A stretch of 64,000 nt of DNA from Dickeya dianthicola NCPPB 453 (GTDB lineage Bacteria > Pseudomonadota > Gammaproteobacteria > Enterobacterales > Enterobacteriaceae): NCBI RefSeq assembly GCF_000365305.1, contig NZ_CM001841.1, positions 1,908,822 through 1,972,821 of the forward strand, written 5' to 3'. The translations under genes and the position numbers were made by a program. Below the pieces are notes generated by a model that was not told the origin of the DNA, ran no database searches, and saw only the letters and a list, made by a program, of their open reading frames with translations. Shown here one piece after another: positions 22,636-32,411 of this stretch. How positions within the stretch are numbered: position 1 is the first letter of the stretch; each line of letters begins with the position of its first letter.

Positions 22636-23250
22636 ATGCCAAAACATATCGTCAGCCTGACCGGACGGTTGCTAGGCGCTTTGCTTTATTACGCACCGGA
22701 TGATGAACACAACGCGGCGTGGATTGAACGCCTGAGACACCCGGCGTGGCAGCAGACATGGCCGTGTGGCGACCGGGCAGACATCGCCAATGTCGCCCGA
22801 CAAATTCAGCTTGGTTTGCAGTCGGGCTACGATGAAACGTTGTCGGCAGCCTGGCGGCGATTATTCAACAACGGCGAGGGCGTGCCGGCGCCGCCCTGGG
22901 GGTCGGTATATCTTGACCGGCAAAATGTGTTGTTTGGTGATTCGACACTGGCATTGCGCCGTTGGTTACGAGAGCTGGGGATTGAACCGCGCTGCGATCG
23001 GCATGAACCGGAGGATCACATCGGCCTGATGCTGATGCTGGCGGCGTGGTGTGCGGAACATCAGCCAAACAGCCTGTCGGAACTGCTTACCAAGCATTTG
23101 CTACCTTGGGCGATGCGCTATCTGGATTTGCTGGAGTGTCACTGTCGCCATCCGTTTTATCAGGGCGTGGCGCGGCTAACTCGCATCACGCTGCAGGACT
23201 GGCAGGCACGCTTCCAGTTGATCCAGACAGAAAAGGCATTGTTTTACTGA
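22636..23250 (+). CDS. dmsD: TorD/DmsD-family Tat proofreading chaperone
   Basis: 204 aa, all-helical. DmsD-type chaperones bind the twin-arginine signal of molybdoenzymes such as DmsA while the cofactor is inserted. Family hallmarks seen: PAPPWGSVYLDRQNVLFGDS (about residues 82-101; the E. coli equivalent is PSPPWGSVWLDRESVLFGDS) and the EPEDHIGLMLMLAAW block (about 121). No DMSO reductase genes lie beside it here, so the client must be encoded elsewhere or have been lost. It stands where E. coli has dmsABC, which suggests a remnant of a larger dms locus. Confidence 0.8.
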   Translation: MPKHIVSLTGRLLGALLYYAPDDEHNAAWIERLRHPAWQQTWPCGDRADIANVARQIQLGLQSGYDETLSAAWRRLFNNGEGVPAPPWGSVYLDRQNVLFGDSTLALRRWLRELGIEPRCDRHEPEDHIGLMLMLAAWCAEHQPNSLSELLTKHLLPWAMRYLDLLECHCRHPFYQGVARLTRITLQDWQARFQLIQTEKALFY

Positions 23251-23396
23251 ATACGAATGCAGATTGTCACGGTATGCGCTGGTGTTAGCCGTAGCGCGCG
23301 GCGCACTGCCAGGCAGCACCCGCATTGCCGCTCGCTACGCAGGCAACCCGCTGTTTTCAAGGTGTGGTCGTGGTGGAAAAGCGGGTTGGGCGCAGT

Positions 23397-24041
23397 TTAC
23401 TGATTTTCCGCCACCAGTTTTGCCAGATAGTCATGCCAGTCGTCAGGGCGACCCAGCCAGGGAGCAATATTCAGTGTGGTGAAGATATCGTCTACCGCGA
23501 AGACCAGCGTCGGAAAACCAGCGCCGCCTGCCTGGGTAAGCCATTGACGGCTCTCTTCGATATGCTTGCGGGTCGGCAAACCGCGCCAGTGGATACAGGC
23601 GTTCTCGAAATCGTCCAGCAGCAGGCCGATTTCTACCGCCATTTTCATCAGTACTGGTGGGTCGGAGATGCGCAGACCTTCAACGTAATGGGCGCGTTGT
23701 AGGCGTTCAAGCAGGTCGAGTCCGCGGCCGCCCAACTCTTCCGCCGCCAGAATCGCCGTCGTTGGCGGCTCAGAGTCCAGTGTTGCCGTCACGTCCCACA
23801 ACAGGCCATTGAAATAACCATCGCCGAACGGTTGGCCGCTCATCTGGGCAATGCGGCGGTCATGCGGCTGAACGTAATCCCGCCATTCCGGAGTAATACG
23901 ACGGCGGTTCGGGCCGGTCATCATGCCGCCGGCGTGCAGCACAACAGGCAACCCTTCGATTTTATGGGCTGCATGAATTAACGGCGCTGCGGCGTAACAC
24001 CAACCGCACAGAGGGTCGAAGATGTAGTGTAGCCTGTTCAT
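23397..24041 (-). CDS. DsbA-family thioredoxin-fold protein with CGWC
   Basis: 214 aa. The N-terminus MNRLHYIFDPLCGWCYAAAP has the redox motif CGWC at residues 12-15, placing it in the DSBA/FrnE-like group of thiol oxidoreductases. There is no signal peptide, so it is probably cytoplasmic. A cis-proline region is visible in GAGFPTLVF near residue 178. The natural substrate is unknown. Convergent with the dmsD-like gene, and upstream DNA carries a palindrome TTGCCCGGTATGCCGGGCAT (24058-24077). Confidence 0.75.
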   Translation of the reverse strand: MNRLHYIFDPLCGWCYAAAPLIHAAHKIEGLPVVLHAGGMMTGPNRRRITPEWRDYVQPHDRRIAQMSGQPFGDGYFNGLLWDVTATLDSEPPTTAILAAEELGGRGLDLLERLQRAHYVEGLRISDPPVLMKMAVEIGLLLDDFENACIHWRGLPTRKHIEESRQWLTQAGGAGFPTLVFAVDDIFTTLNIAPWLGRPDDWHDYLAKLVAENQ

Positions 24042-24322
24042 TCATACGCTCCGTATGTTGCCCGGTATGCCGGGCATATCAGAAAAGGGAAATAGACCGG
24101 CTGTCGCGCCACACGCCTTTCCGAGAGCGTGTGGGAATGGCAACCCGTTATTCGCCGGTGTGGCGCTCTGTCTTAATTATTGTCTATTTCCTGAGAGTTA
24201 GCAGGCGATGACGTAATTTTCTGCGCCCGTTCTGCGGTTAGGGATCGCAAACCTGAAAGAAAAATGACCTGGCGACAGAGGCGATCCGCTGGTGGTCGCC
24301 TCTGATTGTTGCCTGTCGGTTC
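24042..24322. other. Intergenic DNA with hairpin after the MBL gene
   Basis: 281 bp between two minus-strand genes. At 24276-24304 arms CAGAGGCGA/TCGCCTCTG form a 9-bp stem directly downstream of the metallo-beta-lactamase-fold gene, a likely terminator. The palindrome at 24058-24077 is close to the start of the CGWC gene. No gene seen. Confidence 0.5.
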
Positions 24323-25198
24323 TCAGGGCCACTGCATCTCGCCTTTGATAACCTTGGCGCTCAGCTCCAGCGATGCGGCTTCGCCGAGGTCCGGGTAGGC
24401 GCGTTTCATGGCACCCGTCAGTGCGGTACTGTTGGCCGATGACGGGATGTTTTGCTCCAGGGTCTTCAGGTACTGGCGGGTAAAGTTTACATTTTTCGGT
24501 GACCAGGGCGCGGAGCCGTCCTTGTTCGGCAGATAGTGGCCCGGTACCACGGTGGTCGGTTTGAGCTTATCGATAACAGCCAGATCCGCCAGCCAGTGCT
24601 GACGCGAGGCAACCGTCTGGGTATCCGCCACCCACACATGGATATTCGCCGAGGTATGCACGCCGCCCACGACGGCTTTCAGCGAGGGGATCCAGACAAA
24701 GGTGCGGTCCGGCGTTGCGCCTTTCAGACCAACGATGTCAACCGTGTTGCCTTCAAGTGTCAGGTGGTCCGCGTTCAGTACCTGCGGCACCACGACCTGT
24801 TTCGGCGCGTTTTCTTTCAGAATCGGTCCCCAGTAAGCCACTTTTTTGTCGCTGGTGGCGTTGATAGCGGCGATGGTCTGCGGCGTAGCGACGATCTGCG
24901 CGTTAGGGAATGCGGCTTTCAGTACATCCAGTCCGAAATAAAAATCCGGATCGTGATGGCTGATGTAAATGGTTTTCAGGTTCTTTCCGGTGGCGCGGAT
25001 TTTTTCCACCAGCTTTTCGGCATCGTTGCGCTGGAACTGGGCATCGATCAGCAATGCATCGTGGTCACCGGTAATGATTTCAGACGACACCGGGAAGATT
25101 GATTTTTCGCCGGGGTTGTAAACTTCCATTTTCAGCGCAGCAGAGGCAGAAAACGTCATGGAAGCGAAGAGGGTGGCAAGCAGGGTTTGTTTTAACAC
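24323..25198 (-). CDS. Secreted metallo-beta-lactamase-fold protein with altered active site
   Basis: 291 aa from a GTG start at 25198, chosen because AGGAG lies seven bases upstream and the product then begins with a clean signal peptide (LKQTLLATLFASMTFSASA). An ATG at 25243 would add 15 residues. MBL fold: the usual H-x-H-x-D-H metal motif reads H-H-D-P-D-F (in ISHHDPDFYFG), so the third position is Asp and the sixth is Phe. Later candidate ligands are the His in VVGGVHTS and in VVPGHYLPN. Substrate unknown; related proteins include putative lactonases and other hydrolases. Divergent from a LysR regulator, which probably controls it. Confidence 0.7.
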   Translation of the reverse strand: MLKQTLLATLFASMTFSASAALKMEVYNPGEKSIFPVSSEIITGDHDALLIDAQFQRNDAEKLVEKIRATGKNLKTIYISHHDPDFYFGLDVLKAAFPNAQIVATPQTIAAINATSDKKVAYWGPILKENAPKQVVVPQVLNADHLTLEGNTVDIVGLKGATPDRTFVWIPSLKAVVGGVHTSANIHVWVADTQTVASRQHWLADLAVIDKLKPTTVVPGHYLPNKDGSAPWSPKNVNFTRQYLKTLEQNIPSSANSTALTGAMKRAYPDLGEAASLELSAKVIKGEMQWP

Positions 25199-25297
25199 GG
25201 TAATACTCCTTTCTGAATAAGATGGCGTCATGGTAAATTTCATTTTAGTAAAGAAAAACCCCGCCCGACGAACAGCTTTGTTGCATAAAACGGACGA

Positions 25298-26209
25298 ATG
25301 ATGGATAGAATTACCGCTGCTCAGGTCTTTGTCGCCATAACCGAACAGGGCAGCCTGACGGGAGCGGCGCAGGCGTTGGAGATGTCGCGCGCTATGGTGA
25401 CTCGCTATCTGGCCGAAATGGAACGCTGGGCTGAAGCCCGACTATTACATCGCAGCACCCGACAACTGAGCCTGACCGGCGAGGGCGAGACGGTATTGCG
25501 GCACTGTCGTGAATTGCTGACGGTGTCGCAAAAACTGGAGACGCCTGCCCGCGGCAGAAAGGAGCCATCCGGGTTGATGCGATTGACCTGCTCCCCGTCA
25601 CTGGCGCAAACGACGCTGGTGGCGGCGATCACCGCTTATTTGCTGCGTTATCCGAAGACGGCCATTGACCTGCAGGTGGCGAGCCACACCCTGAATCTGA
25701 TCGAGGAGCGTATCGATTTGGCGATTCGGATTACCAGCCAGCTGGATTCGGGGCTCATTGCCCGTCGGCTGGGTGGATGTCCGTCGATAGTGTGCGCGGC
25801 GCCATCCTATCTGGCTGCGCATGGCACGCCGCAGCGTGTGGAGGATCTGGCGGTGCATAACTGCCTGACCTATTCCTTCTTCGGCAAGAGCCTGTGGCGG
25901 TTTACCCACAAAGGCGAAACGGTAGCGATACCGGTTAGCGGCAGTTTTAGCGCCAATGATTCGTTAATGCTGCTGGAGGCGGCGTTGAATGGTGCAGGCA
26001 TAAGTCTGCAACCGGTTTATTCCGTCACGGACCTGATCGCCAACAAACGGCTTATCGCCCTGTTTCCTGAAGCACAACCGCAGGAACTGGACATTTATGC
26101 GGTTTATCACTCCCGCGAGCGCATGCCGTCCGCGCTGCGGGCATTGGTGGATTTTCTGGCGCAATGGTTTGATAGCAATCTGGAGTGGAAGCGGGTTTCT
26201 CGCCGCTAA
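25298..26209 (+). CDS. LysR-type regulator next to the MBL-fold gene
   Basis: 303 aa. N-terminal winged helix-turn-helix (MDRITAAQVFVAITEQGSLTGAAQALEMSRAMVTRYLAEME), then a periplasmic-binding-protein-like effector domain. It belongs to the large group that includes E. coli YcaN, which lies in the same general neighbourhood, but I would not equate them. The 99-bp gap to the divergent MBL gene suggests a shared control region. Two adjacent ATG codons (25298, 25301) are possible starts. Confidence 0.75.
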   Translation: MMDRITAAQVFVAITEQGSLTGAAQALEMSRAMVTRYLAEMERWAEARLLHRSTRQLSLTGEGETVLRHCRELLTVSQKLETPARGRKEPSGLMRLTCSPSLAQTTLVAAITAYLLRYPKTAIDLQVASHTLNLIEERIDLAIRITSQLDSGLIARRLGGCPSIVCAAPSYLAAHGTPQRVEDLAVHNCLTYSFFGKSLWRFTHKGETVAIPVSGSFSANDSLMLLEAALNGAGISLQPVYSVTDLIANKRLIALFPEAQPQELDIYAVYHSRERMPSALRALVDFLAQWFDSNLEWKRVSRR

Positions 26210-26339
26210 AACGAGCCGGTTTTGCTGAAACAGTGATGGATAAGCAAATTGTGCGACAGCGGATAACAAGGCGATTGACTTTGCCATTGCCAGTGGCATG
26301 ATGCGCGCAAAATATCCTCTCTTTCCGGTTTGTTTCCCC

Positions 26340-27488
26340 ATGTCAACCTATACGCGCCCGGTTTTACTGCTGCTCTGCGGGCTGTTGCTGCTTACTGTTT
26401 GCCTGGCCGTTTTGAATACGCTGGTGCCGTTATGGCTTAATGATCGCCAATTGCCGGTCTGGCAGGTCGGCGTGGTGGGGTCGGCCTATTTTAGCGGCAA
26501 CCTGCTTGGAACGCTGGTAGCTGGCGGGTTGATTCGGATCTATGGCTTTAACCGCAGTTATTATCTGGCTGCTCTGATGTTTGGGCTGGCGACCGCGGCA
26601 CTGGCGCTGTCGCCGGATGTCGGCAGCTGGATTCTGTGGCGCTTTATCGCCGGGGTCGCTTGTGCGCTGATTTGGGTGGTAGTGGAAAGCGCGCTGCTGT
26701 GCAGTGGTAATGCGCTCAACCGGGGGCAACTGCTGGCCGCTTACATGATGGCGTACTATCTGGGCAGCGTAGTAGGGCAACTGCTGTTGGGGATGGTGCC
26801 AACCGCACTGTTCAGCATTCTGCCCTGGCTGGTGACGTTGGCGCTGCTGGCGGTGCTGCCGCTGTTTTTTGCCCGCATTCCGCCGCCGCAACCCGTGACC
26901 CAGCGTGTCAACGTCTGGCGTATGTTGCGTTATCGCACTGCCCGGCTGGGCATTCAGGGATGTGTAATTTCCGGGATCATTCTTGGCTCCTTGTATGGCT
27001 TGATGCCGCTGTATCTGGCCCATCAGGGCATGAGCGACGCCAGGGTCGGCTACTGGATGGCGTTATTGATCAGCGCCGGTATTTTCGGGCAATGGCCGGT
27101 CGGGCGGATGGCGGATCGTTATGGGCGATTGCTGGTGCTGCGGGTGCTGGTATTCGCCGTCATTCTCGGCTCGCTGGCTATACTGGCTCCGGGGCGCTAC
27201 AGCATGGCCCCGTCGCTGTTTCTGCTCGGCGCCGCCGGGTTCACGTTATATCCGGTCGCGATGTCGTGGGCCTGCGAAAAGGTGGCGCCCAGCGAACTGG
27301 TAGCCATGAATCAGGCGTTGCTGCTCAGTTATACCATCGGCAGTCTGTGTGGCCCGAGTCTGGCGGCAATGTTGATGCAGACTTATTCCGACCAGTTATT
27401 GTTCGTACTGATTGCGGCGGTATCGCTGGGGTATCTGATCATATTGCTGAAAAAAGCCGATCATCATCCCCGGCCGCTGGCGGTGTGA
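26340..27488 (+). CDS. ycaD: MFS transporter YcaD
   Basis: 382 aa, twelve predicted membrane helices, inner membrane. Very close to E. coli Yca[13 protein letters not shown] at the start, [27 protein letters not shown] and the motif-A-like [13 protein letters not shown] between helices 8 and 9. Substrate unknown. The start at 26340 agrees with E. coli; the upstream in-frame ATG at 26298 lacks support. Convergent with the following LysR gene. Confidence 0.92.
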   Translation: MSTYTRPVLLLLCGLLLLTVCLAVLNTLVPLWLNDRQLPVWQVGVVGSAYFSGNLLGTLVAGGLIRIYGFNRSYYLAALMFGLATAALALSPDVGSWILWRFIAGVACALIWVVVESALLCSGNALNRGQLLAAYMMAYYLGSVVGQLLLGMVPTALFSILPWLVTLALLAVLPLFFARIPPPQPVTQRVNVWRMLRYRTARLGIQGCVISGIILGSLYGLMPLYLAHQGMSDARVGYWMALLISAGIFGQWPVGRMADRYGRLLVLRVLVFAVILGSLAILAPGRYSMAPSLFLLGAAGFTLYPVAMSWACEKVAPSELVAMNQALLLSYTIGSLCGPSLAAMLMQTYSDQLLFVLIAAVSLGYLIILLKKADHHPRPLAV

Positions 27489-27513
27489 GCGCTTGATTTC
27501 AGGCTCGACGGGT

Positions 27514-28443
27514 TCATGACTGGCGATGACGGCCGGTCAGGGAAGGTTGCCCGGCTTCAACGATATTGTTCCACAGAACTTCGGCGACCGGGCTTAGCCG
27601 TTGCCTGGTATTGCGGACCAGATAAAAAATACTGCTGAGTTGTAAATTTTCCGGCGCGATGGCAGTCAGTTTTCCTTGCTGCACCCAGCGTGAGGCGTAG
27701 TGGTCTGGCAGGAAACCCACATGGGTGCCGGCCATAATCAGCAATATACAACCTTCCTCGCTACAGGCGATGTTCTGCTGCCCTTGTTTGGCCATCGGCC
27801 CCAGTTGTTTGCAGATTTCATTCATAGGGTAACCGCCAATCAGCAGCCGTTTCGGGTTCAGGGTACCGTTGCGCCACTCATCTTCGATGCGTTCGGCGTG
27901 TTCGGCGGCGGCGTAAAATGAACTGTGTTCAATGAATGCGGGCTGGGAGAAGATATCCGGCGGCACATCGGCCGGCAGAACCGTTAAGACCACGTCCAGC
28001 TCGTTGTTGCGCAGTCGTTCCATCAGGGCGTGATGGTTGCTGATGCTCAGGTTCATCGACACATCGGGACTTCGCTCGAACAGGCGGTTAATTGCCAGCG
28101 CCACGGCTTGATCCGGATGAGAGGCGATATTATCCAGACAGCCAATTCGCACTTCGCCGATCAACTCATGTTTGATGCGAGCCAGACGGTTGGCAAAGTC
28201 ATCCAGCGTGGCAATCACCGAGCGCGCTTCCTGATAGACCACTTCACCTTCGGTAGTCAGCGAAAAACCGCCGCGGCCACGTTCACACAGAATCAACCCT
28301 AGCGTGTCTTCCAGCCGGGAAAGGTAATGGCTTAGTACTGGCTGGCTCAGTCCGGTGGCGTCCTGAGCGTTGGTGATGCCTTTCTTCTCAACAATTTTAC
28401 AGAATAGTTTCAGCCAGCGAATTTCCAGTTTATCGAGCCGCAT
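27514..28443 (-). CDS. LysR-type transcriptional regulator
   Basis: 309 aa from ATG 28443. N-terminal helix-turn-helix (LKLFCKIVEKKGITNAQDATGLSQPVLSHYLSRLE region) with Cys-containing effector domain (IACSEEGCILLIMAGTHVGFLP). The target is unknown. It faces a 581-bp region with no gene upstream, so it lacks an obvious divergent partner. Confidence 0.75.
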   Translation of the reverse strand: MRLDKLEIRWLKLFCKIVEKKGITNAQDATGLSQPVLSHYLSRLEDTLGLILCERGRGGFSLTTEGEVVYQEARSVIATLDDFANRLARIKHELIGEVRIGCLDNIASHPDQAVALAINRLFERSPDVSMNLSISNHHALMERLRNNELDVVLTVLPADVPPDIFSQPAFIEHSSFYAAAEHAERIEDEWRNGTLNPKRLLIGGYPMNEICKQLGPMAKQGQQNIACSEEGCILLIMAGTHVGFLPDHYASRWVQQGKLTAIAPENLQLSSIFYLVRNTRQRLSPVAEVLWNNIVEAGQPSLTGRHRQS

Positions 28444-29024
28444 ACCTGTGCCCCTGACCACATAGCCATTTAAAATGTTAGCATTGAAATAAAACGATTT
28501 TATTCAATGTATTTTCCCTTTATGGTCCGCGCAAACCGTTCCATTTAGACCGTCTCTACACCGCAATAATATGGTTTATGCGCAACACCAAGGCTCTTTT
28601 TCAGTATGCCGCATCGAAACGGGTGTACTGTTATCTGCCATATAATACCCATGATTATCTGTTTTTTTGCCGCGAGTTTGCTTCTGGTTGTTGCGGGAGA
28701 AAAAAGGCACAGTAAAACGGATTCACAGTAAAACAGGTCTACAGTAAAACAAGGCCAGACATTCCACGCGGATGATGAACATAAGACATTGTCCCTCAAA
28801 CGGCGTGTATCTCTCTGCTGGTGATGCAGGCAGGTATGGGTAGTTCAGCAGGGTGGCTCAGTCACGTGTTGTCGGCTGGTATTTGGCTGGCAGGCGATAG
28901 CTATCAACGCCTGCCGATGTTGGTTGCGGCTGGCGCTAACGCTGGCTGGCGAGACGGGATGGCTTCGGTAAAAAGGCGCATTCGGCGTTGATCAACCGGC
29001 GCCATTCTTCACCGAGGCCGGGGG
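28444..29024. other. 581-bp region without a supported gene
   Basis: Lies between the LysR gene and pflA. It should contain the LysR promoter and the pflA 3' end. At 28889-28915 arms GGCAGGCG/CGCCTGCC form a hairpin about 110 bp beyond pflA, a possible terminator without a U-tract. Three 16-bp repeats at 28707-28754 are listed separately. An 84-codon minus frame at 28545-28799 has no family features and includes the repeats, so it is not called. Confidence 0.5.
28707..28754. repeat. Three 16-bp tandem repeats with ACAGTAAAAC core
   Basis: Units 28707-28722, 28723-28738 and 28739-28754 share the core ACAGTAAAAC; the flanking six bases vary. They are in the gene-free region upstream of the LysR gene. 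Confidence 0.8.
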
Positions 29025-29765
29025 TTAGTACACCACGTTGTGGCCGTAACTGGCCAGAATAGCCTTGATGCGGTCCATCGTATCCGCTTTGGGCGGTTTG
29101 ATGCCATCCAGCTTGTATTCTTCGCCCATTGCCGTCCACTTGTGCTTGCCCAGTTCGTGGTAAGGCAACAGCTCAATCTTCTCAATGTTGTGCATTTCTT
29201 TGGTGAACGCCCCCAACTGGTGAGCGGAGGCGTCGTCATCGCTCCAGTCGGGTACCACGACATAGCGAATCCAGGTGCGTTGGTTCCGTTTGGCGAGATA
29301 ACGAGCAAAATCCAGCGTACGGTGGTTGGAGACTCCCACCAGATTTTGATGCACTTCGTCGTTGAGTTGCTTGAGGTCGAGCATAACCAAATCCGTCACG
29401 TCCAGCAGTTCGTCAATCACCGGGTCGTAACGGCGGACAAAACCGTTGGTGTCCAGACAGGTATTAATGCCTTGCTCGTGGCAGGCCCGGAACCAGTCGC
29501 GGACGAATTCTGCCTGCAGAATAGCCTCGCCGCCGGATGCCGTCACGCCGCCGCCGGACGCATTCATAAAATGACGATAAGTCACCACTTCCTTCATCAA
29601 CTCTCCCACGGTAACTTCCTTGCCGCCATGAGTATCCCAGGTGTCGCGGTTATGGCAGTAGAGGCAACGCATCAGGCAGCCCTGAAAAAAAGTGATAAAA
29701 CGAATACCGGGACCGTCTACGGTACCGCAGGACTCGAAAGAGTGAATGCGACCAATAACTGACAT
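29025..29765 (-). CDS. pflA: Pyruvate formate-lyase-activating enzyme
   Basis: 246 aa, as in E. coli. Radical SAM enzyme that installs the glycyl radical on PflB under anaerobiosis. The 4Fe-4S ligands are in [10 protein letters not shown] (C-x3-C-x2-C, about residues 30-37), followed by the GGE-like ASGGEA and the SAM-binding LDTNGF. ATG 29765 gives [20 protein letters not shown] as in E. coli; a longer frame upstream is not supported. Confidence 0.97.
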   Translation of the reverse strand: MSVIGRIHSFESCGTVDGPGIRFITFFQGCLMRCLYCHNRDTWDTHGGKEVTVGELMKEVVTYRHFMNASGGGVTASGGEAILQAEFVRDWFRACHEQGINTCLDTNGFVRRYDPVIDELLDVTDLVMLDLKQLNDEVHQNLVGVSNHRTLDFARYLAKRNQRTWIRYVVVPDWSDDDASAHQLGAFTKEMHNIEKIELLPYHELGKHKWTAMGEEYKLDGIKPPKADTMDRIKAILASYGHNVVY

Positions 29766-29864
29766 GCAAGGTTTCTCCAGGTTGGGCCGAGAAATAGCGG
29801 CCTTCGATGAGCGCAGTGGCGGAACTGCGACGCGGAGGGCCACAGTATTCACTCTGCGTCGAAT

Positions 29865-29914
29865 CTGTTTTGTCAGCCAGCCAACCGGAATGTCGTAGCC
29901 GGCTGACAAAACAG
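29865..29914. other. Long inverted repeat between pflB and pflA
   Basis: Perfect 14-bp arms CTGTTTTGTCAGCC (29865-29878) and GGCTGACAAAACAG (29901-29914) with a 22-nt loop lie 100-150 bp upstream of pflA. No U-tract. It could be an mRNA structure in the pflB-pflA interval or an operator. Confidence 0.6.
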
Positions 29915-30013
29915 GTTCTGATTTTTTCCGGCGGGAGTGGTGAAAAAATTTCCGGGAGAAATTTTTAACGCCGCTTGCAGCGGCCCACAAGGGAGACGGG
30001 CAGGACACCCGCT

Positions 30014-30043
30014 ATAAAAAGGCCCCACCGATGTGGAGCCTTT
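30014..30043 (-). terminator. pflB terminator
   Basis: On the minus strand a stem AAAGGCTCCAC/GGTGGGGCCTTT is followed by TTTAT, 30 bp after the pflB stop. It marks the end of the focA-pflB operon and makes pflA a separate unit, at least in part. Confidence 0.8.
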
Positions 30044-30072
30044 AGTTTACGCCTTTTCAGACCGACATGTAA

Positions 30073-32355
30073 TTAAATGGACTGAGTGAAAGTACGAGTA
30101 ATGACATCCTGCTGTTGTTCTTTGGTCAGCGAGTTGAAGCGAACGGCATAACCGGATACACGGATGGTCAACTGCGGATATTTCTCCGGGTTTTCCATTG
30201 CGTCCAGCAGCATTTCACGGTTCATCACGTTGACGTTCAGGTGCTGGCCGCCTTCGATGTTGGCTTCGTGGTGGAAGTAACCATCCATCAGGCCTGCCAG
30301 GTTGGTTTTACGTACGTCGTCGTCTTTACCCAGTGCGTTCGGCACGATAGAGAAGGTATAGGAGATACCATCTTTCGCGTAGGCGAACGGCAGTTTAGCT
30401 ACGGAGGTCAGAGAGGCGACAGCGCCTTTCTGGTCACGGCCGTGCATCGGGTTAGCGCCCGGTCCGAACGGTGCGCCGGCGCGACGACCATCCGGGGTGT
30501 TACCGGTTTTCTTACCGTATACCACGTTGGAGGTGATGGTCAGTACGGACTGAGTCGGTGTGGCGCCACGGTAGGTATTCAGTTTCTGAATTTTCTTCAT
30601 GAAACGTTCTACCAGGTCACAAGCCAGGTCATCAACGCGCGGATCGTTGTTACCGAACTGCGGGTATTCGCCTTCAATGTCGAAGTCAACAGCCAGACCG
30701 TTTTCGTCACGGACCGGTTTCACTTTGGCATATTTGATAGCGGACAGGGAGTCAGCAGCGACGGACAGACCTGCGATACCACACGCCATAGTACGGAACA
30801 CATCACGGTCATGCAGCGCCATCAACGATGCTTCATAGCTGTACTTGTCGTGCATGTAATGAATGATGTTCAGCGCGGTGACATATTGTTTAGCCAGCCA
30901 GTCCATGAAGTGATCCGTACGTTCCATCACTTCGTCAAAGTTCAGCACGTCGCCTTTGATCGGTTCGGATTTCGGACCCACTTGCATTTTCAGTTTTTCG
31001 TCCACGCCGCCGTTGATAGCGTACAGCATGGTTTTCGCCAGGTTAGCGCGAGCGCCGAAGAACTGCATTTGTTTACCAATTACCATCGGGCTTACACAAC
31101 AGGCGATCGCGTAATCGTCGTTGTTGAAGTCTGGACGCATCAGATCATCGTTCTCGTACTGCAGAGACGAGGTGTCGATGGACACTTTAGCAGCGAATTT
31201 CTTGAAGTTCAGCGGCAGCTTTTCAGACCACAGGATGGTCATGTTCGGCTCCGGAGACGGCCCCATAGTGTACAGGGTGTTCAGGAAGCGGAAGCTGTTT
31301 TTGGTAACCAGCGTACGGCCGTCCAGACCCATACCAGCCAGAGACTCGGTTGCCCAGATAGGGTCGCCAGAGAACAGCTCGTCGTATTCCGGGGTGCGCA
31401 GGAAACGGACCATACGCAGTTTCATCACCAGATGGTCGATCAGCTCCTGAGCGTCCTGTTCGGTGATTTTGCCTGCTTTCAGATCGCGTTCGATGTAGAT
31501 GTCCAGGAAGGTGGACACGCGACCGAAGGACATGGCAGCGCCGTTCTGAGACTTAACCGCAGCCAGGTAACCGAAGTAGGTCCACTGCACGGCTTCCTGA
31601 GCAGTTGTTGCCGGGTTGGAGATATCGCAGCCATATTTGGCAGCCATTTCTTTGATCTGACCCAGAGCGCGATGCTGTTCAGCAATTTCTTCACGCAGAC
31701 GAATAGTCGCTTCCAGATCTTCACCATTTTCCAGTTTGGACTGCAGGGAAGTGAACTGGGCGAATTTGTCCGCCATCAGGTAGTCGATACCGTACAGCGC
31801 TATACGGCGGTAGTCGCCGATGATGCGGCCACGGCCGTAGGCATCCGGCAAACCGGTCAGCACGCCGGATTTACGGCAGCGCAGGATATCTGGGGTGTAG
31901 ACGTCGAAAACGCCCTGGTTGTGAGTTTTGCGGTAGTCAGTGAAGATTTTCTTCAGTTGAGGATCCAGCTCGCGGTCGTACGCTTTGCAGGAGCTGTCTA
32001 CCATTTTGATTCCGCCAAACGGGATAATCGCGCGTTTCAGCGGAGCATCAGTCTGCAGACCGACGATTTTTTCCAGGTTCTTGCTGATGTAGCCCGCATC
32101 GTGAGAGGTGATGGTCGCAGCAACGTCTGTGTCGAAATCAACCGGCGCATGGGTGCGGTTTTCCTGCTTGATGCCTTCCATCACCTTGTCCCACAGGGCG
32201 TCGGTCGCCTTGGTGGCACCGGCCAGGAAGGATTCGTCACCTTCAAACGGTGCGTAGTTTTTCTGAATGAAGTCACGCACGTTGACGCCATTCTGCCATT
32301 CACCTTTGCTAAAACCTTCCCAAGCCTGGGCGATTTTCTCGTTAAGTTCGGTCAT
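30073..32355 (-). CDS. pflB: Pyruvate formate-lyase (formate acetyltransferase)
   Basis: 760 aa, as in E. coli. Glycyl-radical enzyme converting pyruvate and CoA to acetyl-CoA and formate without oxygen. Active-site Cys pair in [11 protein letters not shown] (about residues 418-419). The radical glycine is in the C-terminal [12 protein letters not shown], about residue 735. It sits 56 bp behind focA and is presumably transcribed with it. Codon use is strongly biased, as expected for a very highly expressed gene, which leaves a long open frame on the opposite strand. Confidence 0.98.
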   Translation of the reverse strand: MTELNEKIAQAWEGFSKGEWQNGVNVRDFIQKNYAPFEGDESFLAGATKATDALWDKVMEGIKQENRTHAPVDFDTDVAATITSHDAGYISKNLEKIVGLQTDAPLKRAIIPFGGIKMVDSSCKAYDRELDPQLKKIFTDYRKTHNQGVFDVYTPDILRCRKSGVLTGLPDAYGRGRIIGDYRRIALYGIDYLMADKFAQFTSLQSKLENGEDLEATIRLREEIAEQHRALGQIKEMAAKYGCDISNPATTAQEAVQWTYFGYLAAVKSQNGAAMSFGRVSTFLDIYIERDLKAGKITEQDAQELIDHLVMKLRMVRFLRTPEYDELFSGDPIWATESLAGMGLDGRTLVTKNSFRFLNTLYTMGPSPEPNMTILWSEKLPLNFKKFAAKVSIDTSSLQYENDDLMRPDFNNDDYAIACCVSPMVIGKQMQFFGARANLAKTMLYAINGGVDEKLKMQVGPKSEPIKGDVLNFDEVMERTDHFMDWLAKQYVTALNIIHYMHDKYSYEASLMALHDRDVFRTMACGIAGLSVAADSLSAIKYAKVKPVRDENGLAVDFDIEGEYPQFGNNDPRVDDLACDLVERFMKKIQKLNTYRGATPTQSVLTITSNVVYGKKTGNTPDGRRAGAPFGPGANPMHGRDQKGAVASLTSVAKLPFAYAKDGISYTFSIVPNALGKDDDVRKTNLAGLMDGYFHHEANIEGGQHLNVNVMNREMLLDAMENPEKYPQLTIRVSGYAVRFNSLTKEQQQDVITRTFTQSI

Positions 32356-32411
32356 ATTACACCTACCTTTGATTTAGATTTTTATAACCCGACGTTGCGG
32401 CCGACAGCAGC

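Noticed and set aside
28545..28799. 84-codon minus frame between the LysR gene and pflA
   Set aside because: It runs through the 16-bp tandem repeats, has no family features and no good ribosome site.
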